DNA from: a virus
Length of the DNA stretch: 24,222 nt
Virus record (IMG/VR): IMGVR_UViG_3300025132_000291
Span: 1-24,222 of that record
Strand: one strand, 5' to 3'
Shown: piece by piece, positions 1 to 8,300 of the stretch
Layout of the letters: every line of letters begins with the position of its first letter
Numbering within the stretch: position 1 is the first letter of the stretch
The notes under the pieces: generated by a model
The model's input: the letters and a program-made list of their open reading frames with translations, nothing else
What the model was told of the DNA's origin: nothing
The model's database searches: none
Made by a program: the position numbers and the translations under genes

Positions 1-2093
1 TCAATCCCTGCTGTGAAATCATGGTTTCCTGTTGATGTGATAACTCCACCACTACTTACTGCAACTGATCCACCACCATTCTCAATGGTTGTACTATCAA
101 CTGCTGTAGTTGAAGTATTTGTTATCAGACCTTTGTCATTGACGGTTATTATTGGAATTGCAGTTGATGAACCAACTGTACCTGCTGATACACCAGAGGT
201 TGCTAAGTTACTACTTGCAAGTGCAGTATTCAAAGTAACGGTTCCATCAACTGTCAATGATGATGCCATATCAACAGCACCGTCAATGTCAACAGCATCT
301 AAGTTTGTAGTACCATCTACATCTAGGTCTCCGTTGAAGTCAGCGTTACCTCCCAATGTCAAGGTGGTCGCCATATCAACAGCACCATCTATGTCAACGA
401 CATCTAAGTTTGTAGTGCCATCTACATCTAGGTCTCCATTAGCATCAATGTTACCTGCTATGACTAAATTAGATGCCATGTCAACAGCACCATCAATGTC
501 AACGACATCTAGGTTTGTTGTACCATCAACGTCTAAATCTCCGTTGAAGTCAACGTTACTACTTGCTGAGATTGTTGATCCAACAACAGCACCAACGAAC
601 TGAGTAGCAGTTGCAACACCAGTAGCATTGATCGTGGTAGCAGTAATACCATTGGTTCCAATGGATATTGATCCACCAGTTACACTTAGGTCACCTGTAA
701 TTGCAAGACTATCGTTGACAGTTACGTTACCACTTCCTCTACCAGATAGGTTTAGGTTAGTGTTATTACTTTGAGTAGTAATCTGATCTACTCTTAGGTT
801 ATTACCTAAAGTAATATCATTACCTGCACTATTTGTTATACTCTTTCCATCTTCTAACTGTAATGTACCCTTGACCTGAATAACACCAGTACCAGTTGGG
901 TCAAGTTCTAAGTCACCTGAACCATGTGTTTGAAGAACAACGTTCTGGTTAGCATCAGCACTAACAACAATGTTAGATGATGACTCCTCAATAACTTTCT
1001 GACCGTTGACGTAAAGGGATCCTGGTCCAATCCAGACATCTCTCCACATCTTATCACTAGAACCTAGGTCATAGGTATCATCTGTGTCTGGTATAATACT
1101 TGAACCAGCAGATACAAAACCATTGCCATGAGCATTTAATTGGTTTATTTGTGCTGTATCAAGATAAGCAGTACCATCTATGTAAATATCTTTCCACTCT
1201 AATCCAGATCCACCTAAGTCATAAGTGTTATCTGCTGAAGGATCCAGATCACTATCAAATCTACCTACAAGAGTAACAGTATCACTTGTTGCATTACCTA
1301 AATTGATGTCACCGTTCCAATCTACTTGTCCACTGACTGCTAATGCACCAGTAACAGTAAGAGTTGAACCATCAAAGGTTAGGTTACCACTGTCTTCTAA
1401 TTCTCCAGATGTACCTGCAAGAACAACTCTTCCATCTGTTAAGTCTGAAACAGCAGCAGTAGCAAGTGTCGCACTATCAGCAGATAATGCGTCAATGTTA
1501 GCAGTACCATCAAGATATAAGTCTTTCCACTCTAATCCAGACGCACCTAAGTCTCTTGCATTGTCCGTACTAGGAACTAAGTCACTATCGAACCTAGCAG
1601 TTGCGGTAATTGTATCCGAAGTTGCGTTACCTAGATCAACGTTACCACTAAATGTTGCATTAGTAGTCGCAAGTGTTGTACCATCGAATGTGAGGGAAGC
1701 ACTGTCCTCTAATTCTCCAGATGTACCTGCAATAACTACTCTATTGTCTGTCAGATCTCCTACAGACATTGTTCCAACAACACCTGTGTCTATATTAGCA
1801 GTTCCATCTATATAAAGATTTCTCCACTCTTGTGTTGATGAACCTAAATCGTAGGTATCATCTGTATTTGGTATGATATGTGAATTTACGTCTGCACCAA
1901 AGACAACGTTATCTGAAGCGTTATCTCCTAATGTTAATGTTCCACCGTTAAATGCTGTTGTACCAGTAACCTCCAAGTTACTGTACATAAAGACATTATC
2001 TGCGAATGTTGATACTCCAACGTGTGATGAAAGCCCTGCAATAATTTGCTGATTCTTTCCACCAACCTTGGCCAGTTCTCTAGCTCTTGACAT
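1..2093 (-). CDS. Tail fibre-like virion protein, 3' end outside window
   Basis: The frame opens at ATG 2093-2091 (MSRARELAKVGG) and stays open through about 697 codons to the left edge, so the C-terminus is missing. The protein is low-complexity, rich in Gly, Asp, Thr and Ser, and built of repeats. One motif, roughly D-x-TYDLGSS-x3-W(R/K)DLYIDGTA, occurs near residues 70-100, 170-200, 280-310 and 332-358. A second, VGDLTDxRVVxAGTSGELED, occurs near 111-130 and 215-234. Three perfect-length 35-residue repeats (NGDLDVDGTTNLD...) follow near residues 505-610. Such repeats are typical of trimeric fibre and baseplate proteins in marine T4-like phages, so a role in adsorption at the virion surface is inferred. 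A weak AGGA at 2104-2107 lies 10 nt from the start. The gene has its own leader of about 115 nt behind a late-promoter-like octamer. The receptor-binding tip and any chaperone domain would lie outside the window. Confidence 0.8.
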   Translation of the reverse strand, partial: MSRARELAKVGGKNQQIIAGLSSHVGVSTFADNVFMYSNLEVTGTTAFNGGTLTLGDNASDNVVFGADVNSHIIPNTDDTYDLGSSTQEWRNLYIDGTANIDTGVVGTMSVGDLTDNRVVIAGTSGELEDSASLTFDGTTLATTNATFSGNVDLGNATSDTITATARFDSDLVPSTDNARDLGASGLEWKDLYLDGTANIDALSADSATLATAAVSDLTDGRVVLAGTSGELEDSGNLTFDGSTLTVTGALAVSGQVDWNGDINLGNATSDTVTLVGRFDSDLDPSADNTYDLGGSGLEWKDIYIDGTAYLDTAQINQLNAHGNGFVSAGSSIIPDTDDTYDLGSSDKMWRDVWIGPGSLYVNGQKVIEESSSNIVVSADANQNVVLQTHGSGDLELDPTGTGVIQVKGTLQLEDGKSITNSAGNDITLGNNLRVDQITTQSNNTNLNLSGRGSGNVTVNDSLAITGDLSVTGGSISIGTNGITATTINATGVATATQFVGAVVGSTISASSNVDFNGDLDVDGTTNLDVVDIDGAVDMASNLVIAGNIDANGDLDVDGTTNLDVVDIDGAVDMATTLTLGGNADFNGDLDVDGTTNLDAVDIDGAVDMASSLTVDGTVTLNTALASSNLATSGVSAGTVGSSTAIPIITVNDKGLITNTSTTAVDSTTIENGGGSVAVSSGGVITSTGNHDFTAGI
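266..580 (-). repeat. Three in-frame 105-bp tandem repeats in the fibre gene
   Basis: Copies begin at plus-strand positions 266, 371 and 476, exactly 105 bases apart, each starting with ccat(a/g)tcaacagcacc. Each encodes 35 residues of the pattern NGDLDVDGTTNLD(V/A)VDIDGAVDMA followed by a variable linker. Copies differ mostly at synonymous or conservative positions. Length is conserved exactly, as expected for stacked repeats in a fibrous beta structure. Recombination could add or remove copies in frame. Confidence 0.85.
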
Positions 2094-2139
2094 GGATGAA
2101 TATTCCTATGGGTTGTAAAGAATCAGACCTTTGCAGCAT
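2080..2139 (-). CDS. Possible 19-residue leader ORF overlapping the fibre gene start
   Basis: ATG 2139-2137 is preceded by GAGG (2145-2148) at 5-nt spacing, a better ribosome site than that of the downstream fibre gene. It would encode MLQRSDSLQPIGIFIHVKS and stop at TAG 2082-2080, only 9 nt past the fibre start at 2093, in another frame. This layout suits translational coupling or a regulatory upstream ORF, but the peptide is too short to judge and may not be made. Confidence 0.22.
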   Translation of the reverse strand: MLQRSDSLQPIGIFIHVKS

Positions 2140-2186
2140 GGATACCTCAGTGCAGGTTCCTTTCGCTCACATGGTTTAATAAAATT

Positions 2187-2207
2187 GATATTATTTTAGA
2201 TAATATC
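2187..2207 (-). other. AT-only stem-loop near the predicted 5' end of the fibre transcript
   Basis: A perfect 8-bp inverted repeat (GATATTAT / ATAATATC) encloses a 5-nt loop. On the minus strand it lies about 11 nt downstream of the late-promoter-like octamer, so it would sit almost at the 5' end of the fibre mRNA and could protect it. It could instead act as a weak end signal for the oxygenase transcript, but no U-tract follows and the stem has only two G-C pairs. Confidence 0.4.
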
Positions 2208-2217
2208 ATGCTAAACT

Positions 2218-2225
2218 TATTTATT
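2218..2225 (-). promoter_or_regulatory. T4-type late promoter candidate ahead of the fibre gene
   Basis: The minus strand reads AATAAATA, 7 of 8 matches to the T4 late consensus TATAAATA, in the only sizeable intergenic gap (2094-2229) of the window. T4-like late promoters need no -35 box. The fibre start is about 125 nt downstream. Confidence 0.55.
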
Positions 2226-2229
2226 ATAG

Positions 2230-3081
2230 TTAGATTTTTACCCTAAATGCTACCCTCTGACTCATTTCTGGTGCATCAGCTCTTGGATTCAATGACATAT
2301 GAGTTTCATCATGTGAATACTTAACTATTCTATTTGGTCTATTGCCAATCATGTGCTTTGGCCAACCAACATTATACCCATCCTTCCAATGCTTCTCAGT
2401 AGTATCTTCTTCACCATAATATACAAGTTCACCACCCCAAGTTGGTAACCATGTTAGATTTGCAACATATAATACAGTATAATATTCATGATCAGAATCA
2501 TGTGGACCAGTGTCCTTGTGTATCTGTCCTGTCCTACCCTTCAATTTATCTCCAGAAAAAGGATTATAACACCTACCGTTCAAATAACATGTAAACCCTT
2601 GAGTATTCAATGGTAGAGTATACTTACGATAGAAGTCTAGATTATCTTTAAATACAAACTTCCTCTGAAATAAAAGTCCACCAATCCTTTCACCTATACC
2701 ATCAAGAGTTGCCTTACTATCAAACAATTTACTATTGATATCAGTCCATAACTTATAGATCAATGGACTTCTACCCCTAATTTGCTCATCACTTATACCA
2801 AATGGATGACGGTACATACTGAATCTATCTTTACTATCAGTAAATCCAGATGTAGAAACTATACTATGTCTATGACCAAACTTACCATCCCTAGAAGGTA
2901 TATACTCATTAATCCCTTTTATATTATATTTGATATGATATTCTTTATCCATATAATCATCATTCAACAATTGATCAGTAGCACCTATCCAACGAGAATA
3001 CCATGATCGTGTCTGAATATAATCATACACCTCTTGCTGAAGATCAGATTCAATTAGATCATCATATATTTCAACTGTCAA
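2230..3081 (-). CDS. 2-oxoglutarate/Fe(II)-dependent oxygenase (hydroxylase-like)
   Basis: This 283-residue protein fits the prolyl-4-hydroxylase-like 2OG-Fe(II) oxygenase superfamily. The visible motif is IHKDTG with H188 and D190 as two iron ligands, then WGGEL (215-219). Next comes PNRIVKYSHDETH, in which H261, ten residues after R251, is the likely third ligand. R276 is a likely 2-oxoglutarate-binding arginine. Such enzymes hydroxylate protein, nucleic-acid or small-molecule substrates using O2 and 2OG; the substrate here is unknown. The start is TTG at 3081-3079: an in-frame TGA lies a few codons upstream, no in-frame ATG occurs before Met44, and GAGG over the end of the preceding gene is about 10 nt away. 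The gene lies 5 nt after a fibre gene and before another, so a fibre or virion protein is a possible substrate (inference). Confidence 0.85.
   Translation of the reverse strand: MTVEIYDDLIESDLQQEVYDYIQTRSWYSRWIGATDQLLNDDYMDKEYHIKYNIKGINEYIPSRDGKFGHRHSIVSTSGFTDSKDRFSMYRHPFGISDEQIRGRSPLIYKLWTDINSKLFDSKATLDGIGERIGGLLFQRKFVFKDNLDFYRKYTLPLNTQGFTCYLNGRCYNPFSGDKLKGRTGQIHKDTGPHDSDHEYYTVLYVANLTWLPTWGGELVYYGEEDTTEKHWKDGYNVGWPKHMIGNRPNRIVKYSHDETHMSLNPRADAPEMSQRVAFRVKI
3053..3081 (-). promoter_or_regulatory. Possible sigma70-type promoter overlapping the oxygenase start
   Basis: The minus strand reads TTGACA (3081-3076), 17 nt, then TCTAAT (3058-3053). That is 11 of 12 matches to the bacterial vegetative consensus at ideal spacing. 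It lies inside the first 10 codons of the oxygenase gene, so a transcript from it would lack the TTG start and could only use an internal start such as Met44. It may be a chance match in coding sequence. Confidence 0.28.
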
Positions 3082-3086
3082 AGAAT

Positions 3087-4988
3087 TTAGACCTCAGTCA
3101 ATGCTATCTTATATTTCTTACCTGTTTTCTTGTTTATCATGTATATGTTATCAAGACCCTCTTGTAGTATCCAGTGTCCTTCAGTTCCATCTATATCATT
3201 ACCACCTGTACCAGTATTATTGAAATGCATGTCAGCAGTATGAACATTTGCCCACCTCTTTGATGCACTACCTAGATTTCTAGTTGCATCAGCATCAGGC
3301 TCCATGTTGCCATTGAGTGTGATGTCAGTTACACTAATAGATGGAGTTCCAGTTAATCCTGTAGAAAGACCATCAAATGTTCCAGCAGTTAGAACATTTG
3401 TTCCTGGATTATATCTGAAATCGGCATCCGTTCTTACATTCTCTGTACCATTTACAGTATCTACAAATGTAGGATAATGTGTAGCATTAGTATTACTTGA
3501 AACTATCAATTCAACCCTTGCAGCATCAACATCAGTTAATGCAGAACCATCAAGAGTAGGTAAAGCACCTGTAAGATTTCCAGATGGAAGGTTAGTTAGA
3601 CTTGCTCCACTACCACTGAATGTAGTTGCAGATAATGTACCATTAGAAGAATTGAATACTAGATTAGTATTAGTTACAGGTGCTTTATTACCTGTAGGTG
3701 CTTTACCCATAACTGGGTAGCAGGTTGTATCAGTTCCTTCATTTGATAATGTTATTTGAGAAGCAGCACCAGTCACGTCACCAGTTATATCACCAGTGAA
3801 ACTACCAACAAAACTTGATGCAGTCACTACACCAGTAAAGTTACCAGTAGTACCAAGCAACTGTGGTATAGTAGAAATACCTGCAGCGTTTACATTACCA
3901 GTTACATCACCCGTTAGTCGTCCTGTGAATCCTGATCCTCCGACACCACCAACACCTGCCACAAAACCGCCAGCAGCAGTGGCAATACCAGATACGTTAA
4001 TATTGGTTCCATTGAAAAAGGCAACTGTAGATATCCCTGTAGAGTTTAATGATCCTAAGAATCCAAAACTACCAACTGGAGCAATAAATCCAGCAGCAGT
4101 AGTTACAATTCCTGTTGCTTGTATTGTATCAAGATAAACCTGCTTTAGGGTAGATACACCAACAGAATTAATATCACCTGTAACATGTCCTATGTTACGT
4201 CCAGTGTGAGTACCTGCTGAATCTCCTGTAAGATCACCAGTCACATTACCTGTGAGATTTCCAGTGATTCCAGAAGTAGCAGTAACACCTGCACCAACTA
4301 AGTCACCCTTGAATCCTAGACCTGAAGTTACAATACCTGTAGCAGACCAATTCTCAACGTGACCAGTGAGTCCTAAGGATGCAATACCAATACTAACTTG
4401 AGATACAGTCATACCATAACCGATTCTCATGGTACTAACATTAGTAAATGCATCAGTACCATCTTCATTCTGCATCTTGGTTTGAGCACCACCAGCAGAG
4501 AATATACTTACAATACCTGGTTTACCTGGTTCTTCAATATAAGATAAACCATATCCAACCTTGAATGTTGTTATACCAGTTGCTCTAACAAAATCATTAG
4601 CATCTGATACCTCATTTACCGACTTATTAATTTCTACCGTAGATACACCAATAGTCGCACCAGACTGCATGAACTTGGCTTCTGTTACATCAACTCCATT
4701 TCCAATAAAGTTTAATATAGTAACAGATCCACCATAACCAACTGGTGTTATACCATCTTCTTGTACTGTTATACCATCAACTGAACCTGACGGAGCACCA
4801 CCAGCAGCTCCCCAATACCTAGAACCATCTATACCACCATACAAAACCTGGTCATTATTATCAGGTAAACCTAAATTAGGTTCTGCCTCAGATAATGACA
4901 AAAATCCAGGAAGATCTGGAGTCTGTTTTCTATAGGTTGATAGCCCTGCGTAAGAGGTAACTCCTACTCTGCCAGATAATAATCTCAT
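3087..4988 (-). CDS. Tail fibre-like virion structural protein (633 aa)
   Basis: The N-terminal segment (about 1-210) is a virion-attachment-like region without a recognised name. The middle consists of short Gly/Thr repeats (LTGNVTGDLTGD near 244-256, LTGDVTGNV near 358-366, FTGDITGDVTG near 397-407) separated by GI(S/V)T segments, a composition typical of fibrous phage stems. Two related modules follow (about 411-468 and 494-550), each with a YP pair, a Gly/Asn turn and a TLxAxTFxG end. The C-terminus has the NLGSASKRWANVHTADMHF motif (571-589) and a small knob ending KTGKKYKIALTEV, an ending I associate with T4-like marine phage fibres. ATG 4988 follows directly on the TAA of the upstream 112-residue gene. 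A structural fibre or baseplate-appendage role is inferred; the receptor is unknown. Confidence 0.8.
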   Translation of the reverse strand: MRLLSGRVGVTSYAGLSTYRKQTPDLPGFLSLSEAEPNLGLPDNNDQVLYGGIDGSRYWGAAGGAPSGSVDGITVQEDGITPVGYGGSVTILNFIGNGVDVTEAKFMQSGATIGVSTVEINKSVNEVSDANDFVRATGITTFKVGYGLSYIEEPGKPGIVSIFSAGGAQTKMQNEDGTDAFTNVSTMRIGYGMTVSQVSIGIASLGLTGHVENWSATGIVTSGLGFKGDLVGAGVTATSGITGNLTGNVTGDLTGDSAGTHTGRNIGHVTGDINSVGVSTLKQVYLDTIQATGIVTTAAGFIAPVGSFGFLGSLNSTGISTVAFFNGTNINVSGIATAAGGFVAGVGGVGGSGFTGRLTGDVTGNVNAAGISTIPQLLGTTGNFTGVVTASSFVGSFTGDITGDVTGAASQITLSNEGTDTTCYPVMGKAPTGNKAPVTNTNLVFNSSNGTLSATTFSGSGASLTNLPSGNLTGALPTLDGSALTDVDAARVELIVSSNTNATHYPTFVDTVNGTENVRTDADFRYNPGTNVLTAGTFDGLSTGLTGTPSISVTDITLNGNMEPDADATRNLGSASKRWANVHTADMHFNNTGTGGNDIDGTEGHWILQEGLDNIYMINKKTGKKYKIALTEV

Positions 4989-5327
4989 TTACTTAGCGTT
5001 CTCTAGTATACTGATAATACACTTCATATCATTATTTTGAGATCCCTCAATTTTCAGAATATCACCTGTTTCAAGAACAAGTCTTCCGTCAATGAAGTTC
5101 ATAGCATCTTGATGTGGGATTCTAGCATCCCTTACGATCTCAGTGTCAACTGCATCTCTAGTATGTTTTACTGTAAAAGAAGTTATTGAACTTCCCTGAC
5201 CGACATTAGAAACATTACCATATATGATAAGCGATGCAACTCCTGGAGGACATGTGTATATGCCAACAGCAGATTGAGTTACCGTATGGGTAATGGTTCT
5301 AAATCTATTTAATGGAATTGCAGCCAT
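4989..5327 (-). CDS. Small virion structural protein (112 aa), unrecognised family
   Basis: This is a short, mostly beta-predicted protein (MAAIPLNRFRTITHTVTQSA...) with segments such as GVASLIIYGNVSNVG and LVLETGDILKIEGS that resemble a compact jelly-roll-like accessory domain; that fold is a guess. It lies between two appendage proteins, with GGAGGA (5335-5340) ending 7 nt before its ATG, and its TAA abuts the ATG of the 633-residue fibre gene. It is probably made in amounts matched to the fibre and may be an adaptor or decoration protein. No enzymatic motif is visible. Confidence 0.65.
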   Translation of the reverse strand: MAAIPLNRFRTITHTVTQSAVGIYTCPPGVASLIIYGNVSNVGQGSSITSFTVKHTRDAVDTEIVRDARIPHQDAMNFIDGRLVLETGDILKIEGSQNNDMKCIISILENAK

Positions 5328-5328
5328 T

Positions 5329-8300
5329 TTATATTCCTCCTCCTAAGGCGATAATGAGTGGTGTGAGTGTGGCTTGAATAGACTTATTGAAAGCGTCACC
5401 TGTAACGGTTCCAGTTTGTTGGTTGATTGTAAATCCATCACCGACTTTCAGGTTACCCCTTTCATCAGTAGATGTATAAACAACTCTACCCCCTTTCTCC
5501 GATACAGTTTCATTTGCAGGTATGGTAACACCACCATCTTTAGGTAATGCCTGACCAATAGTTAGACCAGCACCAATATATTCAAAAGTATATGATGAAG
5601 CAAGGATCAGAGATTGTCGGGCAAATGGTACCGTAGAACCAATACCGACATTGGCTGGTATAGTCTGATCAACAGTTATTGTAGAAACTCCAGCTGTAAC
5701 TGGTGTCGCACTATTTATAGTATAATACTTAGGTGCTACTTTGGCAGTACCAGTTGCAGTTATACCAGATCCAGGTGCCTCAAAGGTTACTGTTGGTGTT
5801 CCTCTGTACTGAGAACCTGTAGCAAACAAGTCAACAGCAGTACAAGATCCGAACCCACTTATAACAGCAACACCCTCAGCAGTAATACCACCTGGTCCGT
5901 TCGGAGCAGCTAATGTTACTTTAGGCGGGTTAGCAGATGTATATCCACTACCAGGATTTGTTATCTCAACTTCAACTATCTCATTGAATAGTTCACCAAT
6001 ATAAAATACTTGACCTGTGTATGGTCTCTGTGATATACCAGAAACAACTACCTGATTATCTTCAGCTATTGCTTCTACTGCTAGTGAACCTGATTGATGA
6101 ACAGTACCAACACCAGATGCTATAAGACCATAAGTACCGAATGATGCGTTAGAGTTGTTGACATCACACTGTCCACCAGATACACAAGTAATAGCTGCCT
6201 CATCACAAACTGTGAATATAGAAACTAACTGAGCATATCCATCATTAGATATGGTAACACCGATACCACCTTGATTGTATTGAGTATAAGAATCAACCAC
6301 CATGGACTTGATGCCCTCTTGATGATTACCATCTATTCTCATTCCAACTGAATCTGGAACAAAGTTTGTACAGTTCCTTACATAAGGTGACTGTGTACAT
6401 AAACCAACATATCTTGCTCCAGAACCTGCATCTCCAATGTTGACAGTAAATGTATTAGCATCAGCTACAGCAGTAACAGCAGTCATAATACCTGCTACAT
6501 GATCTGTTGGTCTAGGATATGTGTGATTAGAACCATGATTATCTTGCTCACATGTAAAGGTAAGAGCATTTGTGGTAATACCTACCACATCATTAGATTT
6601 CCTTAGAGATCCAGTAGACTTGATGAATGAATGTTCATACTCACCTTGAGCAATAACTCCATTACCTGTTGCACTTACAAATGTATGAGCATTAGTAATG
6701 GTTGATATACCAACATTGATAAAGATTGAATCATCAGTAGCATTGGTTATCTCAATCGGTTGATCGTATGCCCTATCTCTTTTGAACTTGACAGCAGAAG
6801 CAACACCACTTACAAATGTATGGTCTGTCTGATTAGTTGATGGAATACCCTCACTATCAAGTATAACTGCTTCAAATGTATCAGCAGTTACGTTACTAAC
6901 TGGAATATACTTACCACTTGCAAAGTCAGTTGATCTTGGATAGTTATGATTACCACCACCCTCTAGACAAGTGAATGTTACAGCACCATCCTCGAACTTA
7001 ACAAAATCACCATCCTTCTTACCATGTTCTATATTTGTCTTGACTTTTATAACACCTGTTACTGGATCATACGTTGTTCCTACTATTGCCTGGAAGGAAT
7101 CTATAGTAGTTCTTGGATATGCCTTACTACCACCTGCTCCGAAGTTACAGTTCAAGGTTATAGATGAATCAGCAAGTTTGATACTCTCACCAGCAGTTAA
7201 TGAATGAGATCCAATGGTAAGTTCCATCTCACCAGTTGTAGGCTCATATGTTGCATTAGTTACAGTATGAGTTGTTTGCTCTGACTTACCAACAAATAAT
7301 TCTAAAGTTGTTGTACTAGGTGTACCAGTTACAGTTGCATACTTACCACCAAAAGGATCAGTACCTCTAGGATAAGTATGGTTACTAACATATCCGTCCA
7401 TTGCACAACGGAATGTTAATGCATTATTATCAACGGCAACATACTCACCGACTGAAATACCATGATTACCTGGAGTTGTGAGTGTTAAGATACCTACCTT
7501 TGAATTATAAGCAGCAGTAGATATAGAGAACACTGAAGGAGCCGATAATCCATGAGGATTCTCTGTAGTACATGTTAAGATACCACTTGTAGGATCATAA
7601 TCAGCAGTGATTGGAGCAGTAGATACACCAGAGTTCCATGAAGTCTTTACAATAGGATTACCAGTGGCACTTACAAACCTATGATTGTTTACAATACCCT
7701 GTGGTGGGAAAGATATTATGGCACCTGTATTAGCAGCACCAACAAATGACATGTTCTGTATTAGAACACCGTTATTGACATGGAATAAATCTTTCCTCTT
7801 ATTCTTTGGAATTACCTGTGTATTTCTTAGATCATCACCATCTATAGTTACATTACGAGGAACAAATACTGGGTTATCTTCGTAGTATATACCACCAGAA
7901 ACTCTTATAACATCACCTGCTTGAGCAACTCCAATAGCACCTTCTATAGTTCTCTTAGAAGTAGAGTTAGTTCTACCATCCTTATCATCATCACCATCTT
8001 CAGTAACGTATATTATGTTAAGTGTAGATGCACCTGCACCTACCCATGCTAATTCTCCATTAACATTAGAGGAAAGAATAGATCCAGCAGCACCAACTGC
8101 ATTGTCTGCATCTCTTAGAACACCATCAATTCTAGTCTCACCTTTTACATCTAAGAGGTACTCTGGTAGTGTGCTACCAATACCGACACGAGAATTAGAG
8201 GAGTCAAATACAAAATTATCCGCACCACCAAACTTTGGACCTGCATTGTACTGTATCTGAGTTGGTTGACCTGCTGCATCTGTATCGATATCAGCACCAT

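Noticed and set aside
13-1815. Two long plus-strand open frames (196 codons each) opposite the left-edge fibre gene
   Set aside because: Their products are Ser/Pro/Val/Thr repeats that mirror the antisense of the minus-strand repeats. The minus-strand frame is continuous over the whole region and has recognisable fibre motifs.
2187-2207. The 8-bp stem-loop as a Rho-independent terminator
   Set aside because: The stem is almost only A-T pairs and no run of T follows on the minus strand. A 5'-leader structure fits its position better.
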